This document shows positions 1 to 8,439 of a stretch of 64,000 nucleotides of DNA, piece after piece. A program made the position numbers and the translations under genes. Below the pieces are notes generated by a model that did no database searches, had not been told where the DNA came from, and was given only the letters and a program-made list of their open reading frames with translations. Source of the DNA: an uncultured Oscillospiraceae bacterium (lineage in GTDB: Bacteria; Bacillota; Clostridia; Oscillospirales; Oscillospiraceae); NCBI GenBank assembly GCA_944385405.1, contig CALWXB010000003.1, positions 62,001-126,000 on the forward strand. Reading direction: 5' to 3'. Position 1 is the stretch's first letter. Each line of letters opens with the position of its first letter.

Positions 1-451
1 AGTCAATCAGCCGGATATCTCCCTGCGGCGTAACCATAATATTGGCTGGTTTAATGTCTGCATGCAGTACTCCGTGGGGCGGACGGCTATGGAGATAACA
101 CAGTGCCTCCAGCAGTTGGCAGGACCATTCCACAATCTGCGGCTGTGAAAACCGTTCCCCGCGCTTGAGCGGCTTATCCAGGCTTTCTCCTTCGATGTAA
201 TCCATCACCGTATAGACGATGCCGTCTTCCACCAGGAAGTCGTAGACCTGGGGCAGATAGGTATGATTCAGATTTTTCAGCGCGTCCACTTCTCTGCGCA
301 GCACTTCCGGCTTTGCAGTCAGCATCCGCTTGTCCGCTTTTAAGACCACCCATTTCCCCAGCCGCAGATGACGCCCCAGATATACGATACCACCGCCGCC
401 GGCTCCAATCTCCTGTAGGATCTCATAGGTGGACGCAATGATTTGTGACAT
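1..451 (-). CDS. Serine/threonine protein kinase, N-terminal part (cut by window edge)
   Basis: The first 150 residues of a Hanks-type kinase are present; the rest lies beyond position 1. Visible landmarks are a glycine-rich ATP loop (GAGGGGIVYLG, residues 16-26), the ATP-binding Lys38 in VVLK, a probable helix-C Glu54, and the catalytic loop HADIKPAN (130-137) with catalytic Asp132. The usual HRD Arg is Ala here. The frame reaches Asp150, where the DFG motif should begin. The ATG at 451 is chosen because the kinase fold starts within ten residues of it. It is the last gene of a minus-strand run that also encodes a PP2C phosphatase and an FHA protein, so it probably supplies the phosphorylation half of a local phospho-Thr circuit. 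The C-terminal region and any membrane anchor cannot be seen. Confidence 0.9.
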   Translation of the reverse strand, partial: MSQIIASTYEILQEIGAGGGGIVYLGRHLRLGKWVVLKADKRMLTAKPEVLRREVDALKNLNHTYLPQVYDFLVEDGIVYTVMDYIEGESLDKPLKRGERFSQPQIVEWSCQLLEALCYLHSRPPHGVLHADIKPANIMVTPQGDIRLID

Positions 452-466
452 GGCAGCTCCTTTATA

Positions 467-616
467 TCAATGCCGTCTCGGTCCGAACTCATCTTCCAAC
501 TGTTTGCGCAGCCGCTTCCTGGTAGCCCGCAAAACAAGCAGCATCACCAGAGCTCCCCCTGCCGCTGCCGCCATCACCGCAACACCCGCATAAAAAAGCA
601 ATTCACTCCCATTCAT
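467..616 (-). CDS. Small single-pass membrane protein, unknown function
   Basis: A 49-residue reading frame starts at the ATG at 616 and ends with TGA at 467-469. A short polar N-terminus (MNGSELLF) is followed by one hydrophobic segment of about 22 residues (roughly 8-30) and a basic, then acidic tail (RATRKRLRKQLEDEF). An AGAGG-like sequence lies about 8 bases upstream. It sits between the prepilin peptidase and the kinase, all on the same strand with short gaps, so it is probably co-transcribed. The layout is that of a one-helix membrane peptide. I do not recognise a family, and a function cannot be given. Confidence 0.5.
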   Translation of the reverse strand: MNGSELLFYAGVAVMAAAAGGALVMLLVLRATRKRLRKQLEDEFGPRRH

Positions 617-649
617 CCGGCAAACATCCTCTCTACAATTCCCGTGCTG

Positions 650-1171
650 CTACATCAGTTTCTGTACCAGCATGGCCGCAATGCCCAGCGTGATGCCAAA
701 GGAAAAACGGAACCGTCCTCCTGCATCCAGCGCACCGGCATACGGTCGAATTCCGGTGCCACGGCATATACCGATGCAATATGCAGCAAATGTCCGCAGC
801 CTTGCCACACCGTTTTTTCGAAACAGTACCACCAGGAAAGCCACAGCTCCCGCTCCCAGTATACTGTATACCAACGCCCGGGGTGCGGCCGCCAGCCCCA
901 GCATGGCCCCGATGGCCATCAGCGCCTTGATATCCCCCGCCCCCAGCATACGCAGAGCAAACAGCGGAAAAAGGCACAGCATCACCGCTGCCCCAGCCAG
1001 TGAGGTAAGGAACCCCCAAACACCGCCCGACATACCGCCAAGGCATACCCCCACCGCAAAAAAAACCACGGTCAGGTAATTTGGCAGCCGGTATGCTTTC
1101 CAATCGCATACATTCCCCCACAGTGAAAACACCATGCACAGCACCAGTCTGAACAAATCCAGATCCATCAT
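650..1171 (-). CDS. A24-family prepilin peptidase (CpaA/TadV type)
   Basis: This 173-residue multi-pass membrane protein matches the short A24 aspartic peptidases that cleave Flp-type prepilins at the inner face of the membrane. The two catalytic aspartates are visible: Asp23 in CDWKAYRLPN and Asp80 in GAGDIK. There is no N-terminal methyltransferase domain, as usual for Tad-system enzymes. Its start codon follows directly on the stop of the PP2C gene, so the two are translationally linked. The natural substrates are the Flp pilin and TadE proteins encoded upstream in the same run. It is one of two A24 enzymes in this locus; the other is at 3522-4115 and has diverged around its second motif. 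Confidence 0.88.
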   Translation of the reverse strand: MMDLDLFRLVLCMVFSLWGNVCDWKAYRLPNYLTVVFFAVGVCLGGMSGGVWGFLTSLAGAAVMLCLFPLFALRMLGAGDIKALMAIGAMLGLAAAPRALVYSILGAGAVAFLVVLFRKNGVARLRTFAAYCIGICRGTGIRPYAGALDAGGRFRFSFGITLGIAAMLVQKLM

Positions 1172-1930
1172 TCAAAGAATCTCCACCAATACAGCCGACA
1201 CATTATCGGCAGCCGCTCCCGGGGAAATGCTTTCCCGCAGCCGCAAGGCACTGTCCGGCAAGACTCTGTGCGGAATCCTGACCAGCAACTCTGCCTCTCC
1301 CAATCCGCGGTAAAGTCCGTCACTGCACAAAAGCAACACATCCCCCCTGTGCAGACGTCCCCATCTGCGGAAAATCCGCACCTGCGGAAAGTAGCCAACA
1401 CACATTGTCAAGGCGTTCTGCCCTTCTATCTGCGCCGCTTCTTCCGGAGTAATCTCCTGATTGCGGAGCTTATCCGCAATCAGCGTCTGATCCTCTGTCA
1501 TCCGGAGAACCCTGCCGTTCCGCCGCAGATAGACCCGGCTGTCTCCCGTGTTAAAGATGTAGTAATCACTGTCCACCAGCACGAGCAGGGACAGTGTGGA
1601 CCCCACCTGCTGCTGCACCTGTTTTCCGAAAGAGAACGCTACCGCGTTGATCTGCTCCGTCCAACCAACAACGAGTTCCGGAACCGCTTTGCCCTCCCTG
1701 AGTGCCTCTGGCAGTTCGGATTCCCATATCGCCGCAAAACTGTCCGCCAACAACTGACTGATTTTCTCTCCATAGGCCATTCCGCCGCATCCGTCTGCCA
1801 CCAGAAAGAGACCGGCCCAGTGCCCTCCCGTCTCTCCCTGACGTGCCAGAATCCGATCCTGATTCACTTTGCGGTGATCTCCTGTCTGGCAACAAGTGCT
1901 GACGGCAGTGCGGTACCTGCGCCTCAGCAT
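1172..1930 (-). CDS. PP2C-family serine/threonine phosphatase
   Basis: The 252-residue protein has the PP2C metal-binding signature: an early Asp in VNQDR (Asp25), the Asp46-Gly47 pair in VADGCGG, the motif LLCSDGL with Asp204, and Asp242-Asn243 in the C-terminal ADNVSAV. A GDSRVYL strand motif lies mid-protein. These residues bind the Mn/Mg centre that hydrolyses phospho-Ser/Thr. There are no membrane segments, so it should be cytoplasmic. Its start overlaps the end of the FHA gene by 7 bases and its stop abuts the prepilin peptidase. With the kinase and FHA protein it forms a complete write/erase/read set inside a pilus locus. The natural substrate is unknown; FHA or pilus proteins are the obvious guesses. 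Confidence 0.9.
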   Translation of the reverse strand: MLRRRYRTAVSTCCQTGDHRKVNQDRILARQGETGGHWAGLFLVADGCGGMAYGEKISQLLADSFAAIWESELPEALREGKAVPELVVGWTEQINAVAFSFGKQVQQQVGSTLSLLVLVDSDYYIFNTGDSRVYLRRNGRVLRMTEDQTLIADKLRNQEITPEEAAQIEGQNALTMCVGYFPQVRIFRRWGRLHRGDVLLLCSDGLYRGLGEAELLVRIPHRVLPDSALRLRESISPGAAADNVSAVLVEIL

Positions 1931-3510
1931 TTAAAGGTCAGGTCAATATCTGCAAGACGGACCTGATCTCCCGGATGAAGTTCGATGTCCTGGTTGCTGA
2001 CGATGCGCTGGCGGCTTCCATTGAGGAACGTACCATTGGTGGAGTTGATATCCCGCACAAAATACCGCTCTCCCTGCCGGATAAACTCGGCATGGACCTT
2101 GCTGACTTTATGACTGGCCAGCACATGATCCACACTCTGCGCCCTGGAACCCACCCGGGTGACCCCCTCATTCAGATGAATCCGCATAACCAGTCCGTTT
2201 TCAAAATACTCCAGATAACCGTCGCTGAACTCCTCTTCGATGACAACCGTACGATCCTCCGCTCCCCCAGCATAGGCTTCCTGCGAAACCGGCCGTTCCG
2301 GGGACACGCCATACTGCATTGCCGGCGCAGGCTGATAATACACCGGTGCCGATGCCGGCTGATACGGCTGCTGCATAGCTGGGGCCTGCTGTGCTGCGGT
2401 TTCCTGAGCGCGCACCGCAGCCTTTCCTTCTTCCCGAGGGATCTTGCGGCCCTTCACTCCTGCAGCGCATCTTTCCTGCTTGCCGCCCTTCCCCGGCTTC
2501 TTCCCGGCCTGTTTTTTCTCCCCGGAGCCGTGGCCGCTCTTCCGGTTCAGGAAAAGCTCCCGATACAGTACCACATCAAGGCCTCCCACAGCAATGAGGA
2601 ATCCGGCTATGTAAGAAATATTCAAAGCCCCGTCTGTCAGGAAAAAGCCCGTTTTTACGGCCAGTGCCAGTGCAATCACCACGACTCCCTGAACCGCCAG
2701 GAAGACCGTGGAAGCTTTGGAGGATTTCTCTTTGGTCGGACGCGGCTTTTTTTCCGCCTTCGCATCTTTTTTTCGTGCTTTCCCCGGAACCGATTCCGAT
2801 TCCCGAACGGCCCCCGGTATCCGGTCAGCCTGTTCCAACGGTTTATTTGCAAATGCTGGCGGCTTGGGTGCTTCCGGTTCTCTGGGCACGGGAATATCCT
2901 GCACTGCCGGCTGCAGTACCGGCTGCGGCGCCGGCTGCTGGGCAGCAGACGGGCGGCCCATTGCGCTCACTTCCTCCAAAAGGCGCTCCAGCGTCAATGC
3001 AGGGTCATTGACCAGTTCCAGGATCTGCTGGATAAAATTATCGCCCGTGTTGGCAATCCGGCTCTCCAGGATCATCTTCCGGACAAATTCCCGCAGTCCT
3101 TCCAGGCCGCCATCCTCTTCATATACCGGCAGGTACACAAAACTTGGCTCAAAACTGCCGGAACGCACAAAGATCTGCGCTTCATCCAGCACAAGTCCCC
3201 GATGGGACAGCTGATACTCCGGCAGTTCCCGATACGCCTCCGCCAGCCCTTTCAGCAGCGCCAGAAATTCCTCCTTGCGCATGCGCTGGCGGGTCAGTAC
3301 CTGTTCCAGGGACATGCGGGAGGTCACATTGTAGCAAATGTGGATACTCTCATCCTGCTGATACTTTCGCGCCTCCAGCAGATGCAGGATCTGGTTGTTT
3401 TCCAGCATCTTCATCTGATACGAAATGAATGTCTCATTTTGCGGCAGCACCGCCACCAAATAACTGGCATTGGCCTCCGTTTCATAATGAAAGGTACACA
3501 ACTGCTCCAT
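1924..3510 (-). CDS. DUF6382-like/FHA-domain membrane protein
   Basis: This 528-residue protein has three parts. An N-terminal ~200-residue domain resembles the DUF6382 region often fused to FHA domains in Clostridia. A proline/alanine-rich and lysine-rich linker surrounds two hydrophobic helices (about 266-318). The C-terminal FHA domain (about 443-528) shows the phosphothreonine-binding signature: the Gly-Ser-Arg of TRVGSR, a Ser-Lys-Val-His variant of the SxxH motif, and NSTNGTFLNG. FHA domains bind phospho-Thr peptides, so this is the likely reader for the adjacent kinase. The start at 3510 is chosen over longer in-frame options because GGAG lies 6-7 bases upstream and the conserved N-terminus (MEQLCTFHYE) begins there. 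It overlaps the PP2C gene by 7 bases. Confidence 0.85.
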   Translation of the reverse strand: MEQLCTFHYETEANASYLVAVLPQNETFISYQMKMLENNQILHLLEARKYQQDESIHICYNVTSRMSLEQVLTRQRMRKEEFLALLKGLAEAYRELPEYQLSHRGLVLDEAQIFVRSGSFEPSFVYLPVYEEDGGLEGLREFVRKMILESRIANTGDNFIQQILELVNDPALTLERLLEEVSAMGRPSAAQQPAPQPVLQPAVQDIPVPREPEAPKPPAFANKPLEQADRIPGAVRESESVPGKARKKDAKAEKKPRPTKEKSSKASTVFLAVQGVVVIALALAVKTGFFLTDGALNISYIAGFLIAVGGLDVVLYRELFLNRKSGHGSGEKKQAGKKPGKGGKQERCAAGVKGRKIPREEGKAAVRAQETAAQQAPAMQQPYQPASAPVYYQPAPAMQYGVSPERPVSQEAYAGGAEDRTVVIEEEFSDGYLEYFENGLVMRIHLNEGVTRVGSRAQSVDHVLASHKVSKVHAEFIRQGERYFVRDINSTNGTFLNGSRQRIVSNQDIELHPGDQVRLADIDLTFKC

Positions 3511-3521
3511 GGTAATCTCCT

Positions 3522-4115
3522 TTATATACGAAATAAAAATTCCATCATTATGGCCGCCAGCAAAAACGGAGCAAACGGAAGTTCCGTTTTCAGCGTGCTG
3601 CGTTTGCGCAGCATCCCCCATACTCCATATATCAGTGCGCAGGCCAAAGCCAGTAAAATGACCTCCATCCATGCGGAAGCGGTAAAATACAGGGCCAGGC
3701 AGGCAATCATCCGTCCGTCTCCCATCCCCAGTCCGGGATTGCGGCGGGAAATCAGAAACATCACACCCAACAACAGCAAGAACGCAAGGATATGCACCGG
3801 GAACCCTGTTCCCCGCAGAATGGCGCTGAGGATTCCCACCGCGGTCAGCGCATAGAAATGCAGGTCATACACATGCCGCTCCAGCAGATCAGTGGTACTC
3901 ATCAGCAGCATTCCCAACACCAGGAATGTCCCGCAGGCCATCTGTCCGGCAGAGTTTCCGCCCACATACAGTGCAGCCGGCGATACCGCAGCCAGAATCG
4001 CCGCTGCTGCCAAAAAGCGTTTTTTCGCCACTCCTGTCAGTGACAGCGGTACGCGCGAACTCAGCACCGCCGCCGCGCCAAAAAAGAGCGCTGCGAAAAT
4101 GATTGTCCAGATCAT
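3522..4115 (-). CDS. Second A24-type prepilin peptidase-like membrane protein
   Basis: A 197-residue, highly hydrophobic protein with about six membrane segments. The two catalytic-type aspartates can be placed at Asp76 (STTDLLERHVYD) and Asp133 (GMGDGRM), the latter a variant of the GxGDxK motif in which Lys is replaced by Arg. It therefore resembles the A24 family but is more diverged than the enzyme at 650-1171. The ATG at 4115 begins a hydrophobic stretch at once; longer in-frame extensions read into the preceding gene. It lies 10 bases after the TadE-like gene and 11 bases before the FHA gene. It may process a different subset of pseudopilins, or may have lost activity. Confidence 0.75.
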   Translation of the reverse strand: MIWTIIFAALFFGAAAVLSSRVPLSLTGVAKKRFLAAAAILAAVSPAALYVGGNSAGQMACGTFLVLGMLLMSTTDLLERHVYDLHFYALTAVGILSAILRGTGFPVHILAFLLLLGVMFLISRRNPGLGMGDGRMIACLALYFTASAWMEVILLALACALIYGVWGMLRKRSTLKTELPFAPFLLAAIMMEFLFRI

Positions 4116-4125
4116 GGTCTTTCCT

Positions 4126-5073
4126 CTATTTCTCCGGGGGATTACAGACTTTGCAGGCCGTATATCCCTGACTCTTTGCCGCGGAAAGAGACATAGGCGC
4201 GTTGCTGGTCCAAAGCGTGGAACAGTTTTCCTTGTGGTAGCGCTTTCCATGCCCACCCGTGGCAACATAGACCACGGTGTCCTTTCCAAAAAGGATATCG
4301 GACACATTGATCCCCTCCGTCCGTTTCGGCCCCGCGCTGGTCCCGTGGAGCCATGCGTGCTCCACCGCCGTGCTGCGCAGCGTCAGCGAAACTGACGGCA
4401 AGAACGGCAGGGCGAATTCATAGGGATATTCCAGGCAAATCAGCACATCCTCCGCATTGAAATCGCCGTCACTGCCGCTGGGCGAGGAAGCCGGCTGCGC
4501 CGAAAGGGTTCCCTCCTCCGAGAGATTCAGCGCAGAAGTATACAGCGTTTTGTATTCCATATCCGTCTGTGGGATCTTGACCGCCCGCAGCATCAACCGC
4601 TCCTGATCCAATTCGATCCCGCAGTTTTCCACATACCCTTTCACCACGTTGGCGCACAAGGCGTTGACTGCCTTTCCTTTCAGCTCATATACCGCGTCCT
4701 TGGCCAACTCCACTGCCGCGCCCTCGATCAACTTCTTGATAGAAGCCGTCCCACCGCTTTCCATGGCTTTGAGGCCGTCACCACCAAAAAACTGCGTCAC
4801 GAACCCGGTACTCACCGTCCCCAGCAGGCTCTCTTTGAGGTTGCCCGGCTCATACGCCTCCACGCTCTTTTCGATACCCGCCTGTTTTTCGTTCAGAATC
4901 GAAATGGGGTATGCAGAGGTGGCAATGACCTTCGCAGTTTCCGTCGTCGCATTGTTGAGGATCGTCATGAACAGCACCAGCTTGACAATGTTCAGAAGCA
5001 AAAACATCACGCTGATGAACACTGTGGCAGAAATGACGGCCTCTACAGAAAGAGAACCGCGTCTTGACCTCAT
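4126..5073 (-). CDS. TadE-like pseudopilin with Cys-rich C-terminal motif
   Basis: The 315-residue protein opens with RRGSLSVEAV, a prepilin-type site in which cleavage after Gly would leave Glu at mature position +5, followed by a hydrophobic helix (about 12-38). This is the TadE/TadF signature. The middle is a Ser/Ala-rich extracellular domain. The last ~45 residues are unusual for the family: His275, His280, Cys284, then Cys307 and Cys310 (CKVC), with APMSLSAAKSQGY between. This pattern resembles the small Ada-like metal-binding motif found at the ends of some secreted Firmicute proteins. GAGGAGG lies upstream of the ATG. The gene follows the TadG-like gene by 12 bases. It is probably a minor pilus component whose tail may bind metal or form disulfides. 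Confidence 0.78.
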   Translation of the reverse strand: MRSRRGSLSVEAVISATVFISVMFLLLNIVKLVLFMTILNNATTETAKVIATSAYPISILNEKQAGIEKSVEAYEPGNLKESLLGTVSTGFVTQFFGGDGLKAMESGGTASIKKLIEGAAVELAKDAVYELKGKAVNALCANVVKGYVENCGIELDQERLMLRAVKIPQTDMEYKTLYTSALNLSEEGTLSAQPASSPSGSDGDFNAEDVLICLEYPYEFALPFLPSVSLTLRSTAVEHAWLHGTSAGPKRTEGINVSDILFGKDTVVYVATGGHGKRYHKENCSTLWTSNAPMSLSAAKSQGYTACKVCNPPEK

Positions 5074-5085
5074 GAACTCGCCTCC

Positions 5086-7470
5086 TCAATATCCCATCTC
5101 CACAGTTTCGTGGACCAGGAATTTTCCGTCCTGCAGGATCTGGTTGTCCTCCGGCAAAACCGCCTCAAACATGGGGAGCGTCACCATCAGCAGATCTACT
5201 TCCACGGTGACATCTGCTTTCACCCGTGTCATCCGGCTGCTCATGGCGCCCCAATTCTGCACCTCATAAGTATCCTCCATCATAGTCTTGACGCGGCCGA
5301 GCATTTCGCTCCGGCCACTGGAACCAATTGCGCGCAGCATCATGGCAAGCCGCAGGTGATCCGAATAGCTCAGACGCGCCTTGGAAAATGACGGGCTCAG
5401 CGCACAGGTGGCCGTTTCGTCCTTGTCGATGGTAAACACCATGGATGCCATATCCTTTACCGTGCGGATTCCGGCCCGTCCCAGTGCGATCAGCATGCGG
5501 CTGATGATCTCCGGACTGTGCGTGGTGGTCATATAGTCCACCCAATTGATCAGCAGCCGCAGCATCGCGATATCGAAAATCGTGTCGGTAACGCATTTGG
5601 CCTGAGAATCGCTTCCCTGGAGAATATACTCGATTTCCGCAACCTGAAAATGGCGGTTATCACGCATCGTCTGGGTTGTCAGAAACGTAAAGTTTCCAAA
5701 GACATAATCCGTAAACAGCATCGCCGGCCCTGCCTGGGCGGGATCTGTCACCAAAGTGACCAAGCCTTCCCCCATCTGCCCCATATCCTCAATGGTCTTC
5801 CAGACATCGTCCAGCGCGGACTCCAGACTAAATGCAAACGCCTCAAACCCATTGCTGCTGTCCACATCCGACGCAGTCTTTCCAAGCTCTCTTTCCAGCT
5901 TGTTGTAGGTACTCACCATATCGCTGATAAAAGAAACCGCGTTGCTGGAAACCTTTTCCTTGTCCTCCCCGGAAATGGAATCCGGGACCGTCAGTTCCTT
6001 ATCCCCCTTACTTTCCACAGCAATCGTGTCATAGAGCGCCTGTATCTCCTGTACCAGCCGATCCCGCTCCTTTTTGGCCTTCTCCAGCGCTGCCTTAGTG
6101 GTTTCCACTGCTTTTTTTGCCGTGTCCAACTCGTCTTTCTTCTTTTTCAGCTCATCGTCGTAGATCGTTTTCGGCTTTTCCTCCATCCCGCTGACATAAG
6201 CTTCCAACGCCTCCGCAGCCCGCTCCAGTTCCTGCTGCTTTGCCTGGATCTGTATCTGCGGGGCTTCGTCTTTGCGCAGCTGCTGGAGCTGTGCGGCCAG
6301 ATCGTCATAGTTGTCCTTCAACACCTGCAGTCCGGGGGGCGTCGTATTTGTAAAGATGTAATTGTATGGATCTGCTTTTTTCTTCTCCTCCAACTGGTTG
6401 TACGCCTGCTGCAGGTCCTTGACAGCCGCCTCCTGTATGTCCAGGGTCGCGGTCAGCTTCTCAATCTCCAGGTTGTATTCCGCAGCTTTTGCACTTTTGC
6501 TGCGGATCTGGTTTTTGACTTCCTCGTAATGTGCGCGGGCCGCAGAGATCTCCTGGTCGATCTCATTTTTCGCGTCCATGGCTTCCTCGGAAATCGTGGG
6601 GATGTCGCTGCGCTGCCCGTCGTCCTCGCCGGAATTGGCCGCGCTGCCGTTCTCCGTTTTCCAGGAGCCGCTCTCCTCATCCCAGTATTTGGACGAAGTG
6701 GTCGTGCCCTCCAGGGAATCGCTCTGCGCTTTGCTGATATCCTCATATTCTTTACAGCTGTCTGCAATCTGGTTGCTCTCATTTTGCGCATTGTCAAACT
6801 GCGCGTCGATCTCATCAAAGCCCAGTTCCGCATCCGTCGGCGGTTCCGTACGTCCGGTGGAAAACATGTTTTGAACCGTTCCTTTGATGCGGTCTGTCTG
6901 TGTTTTCATTGTGCTGGAAATCAGATCCCGTGCGGAGTTATACAATTCCTCCGCATCCGACTTCAGCTGCTCCATCGCGCTTTTTCCGGTATCTGCAGCG
7001 TTGAACGTCTTTTGGGAAGCGCCTCCTGAGCCGAAGATGTTCTTGATTTTTTCCACCACGCCGATGGAGGTATTGACCACCACCCGATATTTGGAATACT
7101 CCTCCATGGAATCCAGCAACACTCCGTTATCGGTGATCGGGCTGCTGGCTGAAACAGAAATCCCGTTTTCCGGGATCCGCATCTGCAGGATGTTGAATCC
7201 GTCATTCTGAGAGAGCTTCAAATTGGCTTGAAAATACCGGGAAAATGCCTCCTGTGCCTCTGTCTGGTCCACGGCAAACAGGCCGTATTCACTGGCCAAA
7301 TGAACATCGTAATAGGAGAGGGCAGAGCGCGCCGCCGAGTCCGCAGCGTTCCGCACGGCCCGCTTGGCCAACAGGATCCGGCCGGCGTCAATGAACAGAC
7401 CTCCCAGCAGCGTGGTCGTAAACAAGACAATGATCAGAAAAACCGTGATGGCCGCCTTCTCCTTCTTCAT
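5086..7470 (-). CDS. TadG-like pilus-associated protein with long coiled coil
   Basis: The 794-residue protein starts MKKEKAAITVF, followed by one membrane helix and DAGRILLAKRAVRNAADSAA, the hallmark N-terminus of TadG/DUF5702-type proteins. Unlike the TadE proteins it has no Gly/Glu+5 cleavage site. A heptad-rich, Glu/Lys/Gln-rich region spans about residues 300-485 and should form a long coiled coil. The C-terminal ~250 residues are globular. The ATG at 7470 is preferred to the in-frame GTG at 7479 because GGAAAG is then spaced 10 bases away rather than 1. It lies between the two TadE genes. It is probably an outer, membrane-anchored part of the Tad machine or a surface adhesion subunit. 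Confidence 0.8.
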   Translation of the reverse strand: MKKEKAAITVFLIIVLFTTTLLGGLFIDAGRILLAKRAVRNAADSAARSALSYYDVHLASEYGLFAVDQTEAQEAFSRYFQANLKLSQNDGFNILQMRIPENGISVSASSPITDNGVLLDSMEEYSKYRVVVNTSIGVVEKIKNIFGSGGASQKTFNAADTGKSAMEQLKSDAEELYNSARDLISSTMKTQTDRIKGTVQNMFSTGRTEPPTDAELGFDEIDAQFDNAQNESNQIADSCKEYEDISKAQSDSLEGTTTSSKYWDEESGSWKTENGSAANSGEDDGQRSDIPTISEEAMDAKNEIDQEISAARAHYEEVKNQIRSKSAKAAEYNLEIEKLTATLDIQEAAVKDLQQAYNQLEEKKKADPYNYIFTNTTPPGLQVLKDNYDDLAAQLQQLRKDEAPQIQIQAKQQELERAAEALEAYVSGMEEKPKTIYDDELKKKKDELDTAKKAVETTKAALEKAKKERDRLVQEIQALYDTIAVESKGDKELTVPDSISGEDKEKVSSNAVSFISDMVSTYNKLERELGKTASDVDSSNGFEAFAFSLESALDDVWKTIEDMGQMGEGLVTLVTDPAQAGPAMLFTDYVFGNFTFLTTQTMRDNRHFQVAEIEYILQGSDSQAKCVTDTIFDIAMLRLLINWVDYMTTTHSPEIISRMLIALGRAGIRTVKDMASMVFTIDKDETATCALSPSFSKARLSYSDHLRLAMMLRAIGSSGRSEMLGRVKTMMEDTYEVQNWGAMSSRMTRVKADVTVEVDLLMVTLPMFEAVLPEDNQILQDGKFLVHETVEMGY

Positions 7471-7493
7471 ATCCCACACACTTTCCGTTATCT

Positions 7494-8087
7494 CTATTTC
7501 TTCGACTTCAGCAGGCCGTCCAGCGCCCCGGAGATCTGCTTCCAGACGGTCTTGGCCAGTTCAATGCCGTAATCCACATTCCGGATAAACTCCGCCGGCT
7601 GGGCTACAGCGGCCTTTGCCGTTACATGCATATCCAGATCCTGATCGAAATACCGCGCAATCTCCCCGAAGGGGATGTCGATCTCCTTGGTGATGCTGAC
7701 CTCCACCACCTGCTGCACCACATAATTGTGGAACGACACACTTACGGTCTCCTTGCCACTGCCGATCAGCGTATTCGGGGTCAGTTCCCGCAGCTTCTGT
7801 TCTGCCCAGGTCTGGATCTCCTTCTCTTTTTCGCTCCCTCCGCCGAACAGCTCACCAATCCGGTAGTACAGGCCCTGGTCATCCGTCCCCTGGATCCCGC
7901 CTTCCAGATCCTGCGCTGTGTCGGTCCACATCACAGCGCCCTCCTGTGCCGCCTGCGTGGCCACGTAGTACATCACCGCGTTCTGGTAGAGCAGCAAAAA
8001 GGCGGAGATGATCGCAAAAATGATGAAAATCAGCGTACTCATGACGATGACCGCTTCCACCGTATAAGAACCCTTCCGCTTTTTCAT
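7494..8087 (-). CDS. TadE-family minor pseudopilin
   Basis: A 197-residue protein starting MKKRKGSYTVEAVIV: cleavage after the Gly would place Glu at mature +5, followed by an ~25-residue hydrophobic helix (about 12-37). This is the classic class III signal of TadE pseudopilins. The remaining ~155 residues form a soluble domain expected to lie outside the membrane. The start at 8087 has AGAGGA seven bases upstream; the longer in-frame extension has no such site and would bury the signal. It is followed 23 bases later by the TadG-like gene. TadE proteins are needed for Flp pilus assembly in other species. The likely processing enzyme is one of the two A24 peptidases downstream. Confidence 0.82.
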   Translation of the reverse strand: MKKRKGSYTVEAVIVMSTLIFIIFAIISAFLLLYQNAVMYYVATQAAQEGAVMWTDTAQDLEGGIQGTDDQGLYYRIGELFGGGSEKEKEIQTWAEQKLRELTPNTLIGSGKETVSVSFHNYVVQQVVEVSITKEIDIPFGEIARYFDQDLDMHVTAKAAVAQPAEFIRNVDYGIELAKTVWKQISGALDGLLKSKK

Positions 8088-8240
8088 GACCGTGTCCTCT
8101 CTTTCGCGGATGTTCAAAATTCCGAACAGACGCACAGGCAGCTCCGCCTGCGCGCCTGGTCCGAATTTTGACCTGCTGCAGTTCTGCACATGTCAGTTGG
8201 CAGCGCTTTGCATAAGCACCTTCCCTCCAACGCAGGGATT
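8088..8240 (-). other. Spacer downstream of the pilin gene
   Basis: The 153 bases between flp and tadE are the largest gap inside the pilus run. They contain GC-rich inverted segments (for example CAGGCAG and CTGCCTG on the coding strand) that could form a partial terminator or RNA-processing stop, but no clean hairpin with a T-run. No reading frame here is convincing. Confidence 0.35.
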
Positions 8241-8408
8241 TTAAACCTCAGGAGGTACAAACAATGTATCCATCAGATTCGTGACAAATTTCGTGATGCC
8301 GTCTTTGAAGATCAGCGCGACGGCCATCAGCACAGCGATGATGATGATCACTTCCACCGTGCCCATTCCGTCCTCCTCGGTCCAAAAACGCTTCAGCAGC
8401 TCTTTCAT
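8241..8408 (-). CDS. flp: Flp-type major pilin
   Basis: A 55-residue open frame begins at the ATG at 8408 behind a very strong ribosome site (AAGGGAGG). It encodes MKELLKRFWTEEDG then MGTVEVIIIIAVLMAVALIF. Cleavage after Gly14 would leave Glu at mature +5 followed by an all-hydrophobic helix, as in Flp pilins; the mature subunit would be about 41 residues. It sits between tadC and tadE, as in other Tad loci. A 153-base non-coding gap follows it, unlike the rest of the run, which would allow pilin message to accumulate separately. This is the expected main structural subunit of the fibre. Confidence 0.88.
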   Translation of the reverse strand: MKELLKRFWTEEDGMGTVEVIIIIAVLMAVALIFKDGITKFVTNLMDTLFVPPEV

Positions 8409-8439
8409 CTCCCAAATCCTCCCTTCTTCTTATTTCGCA

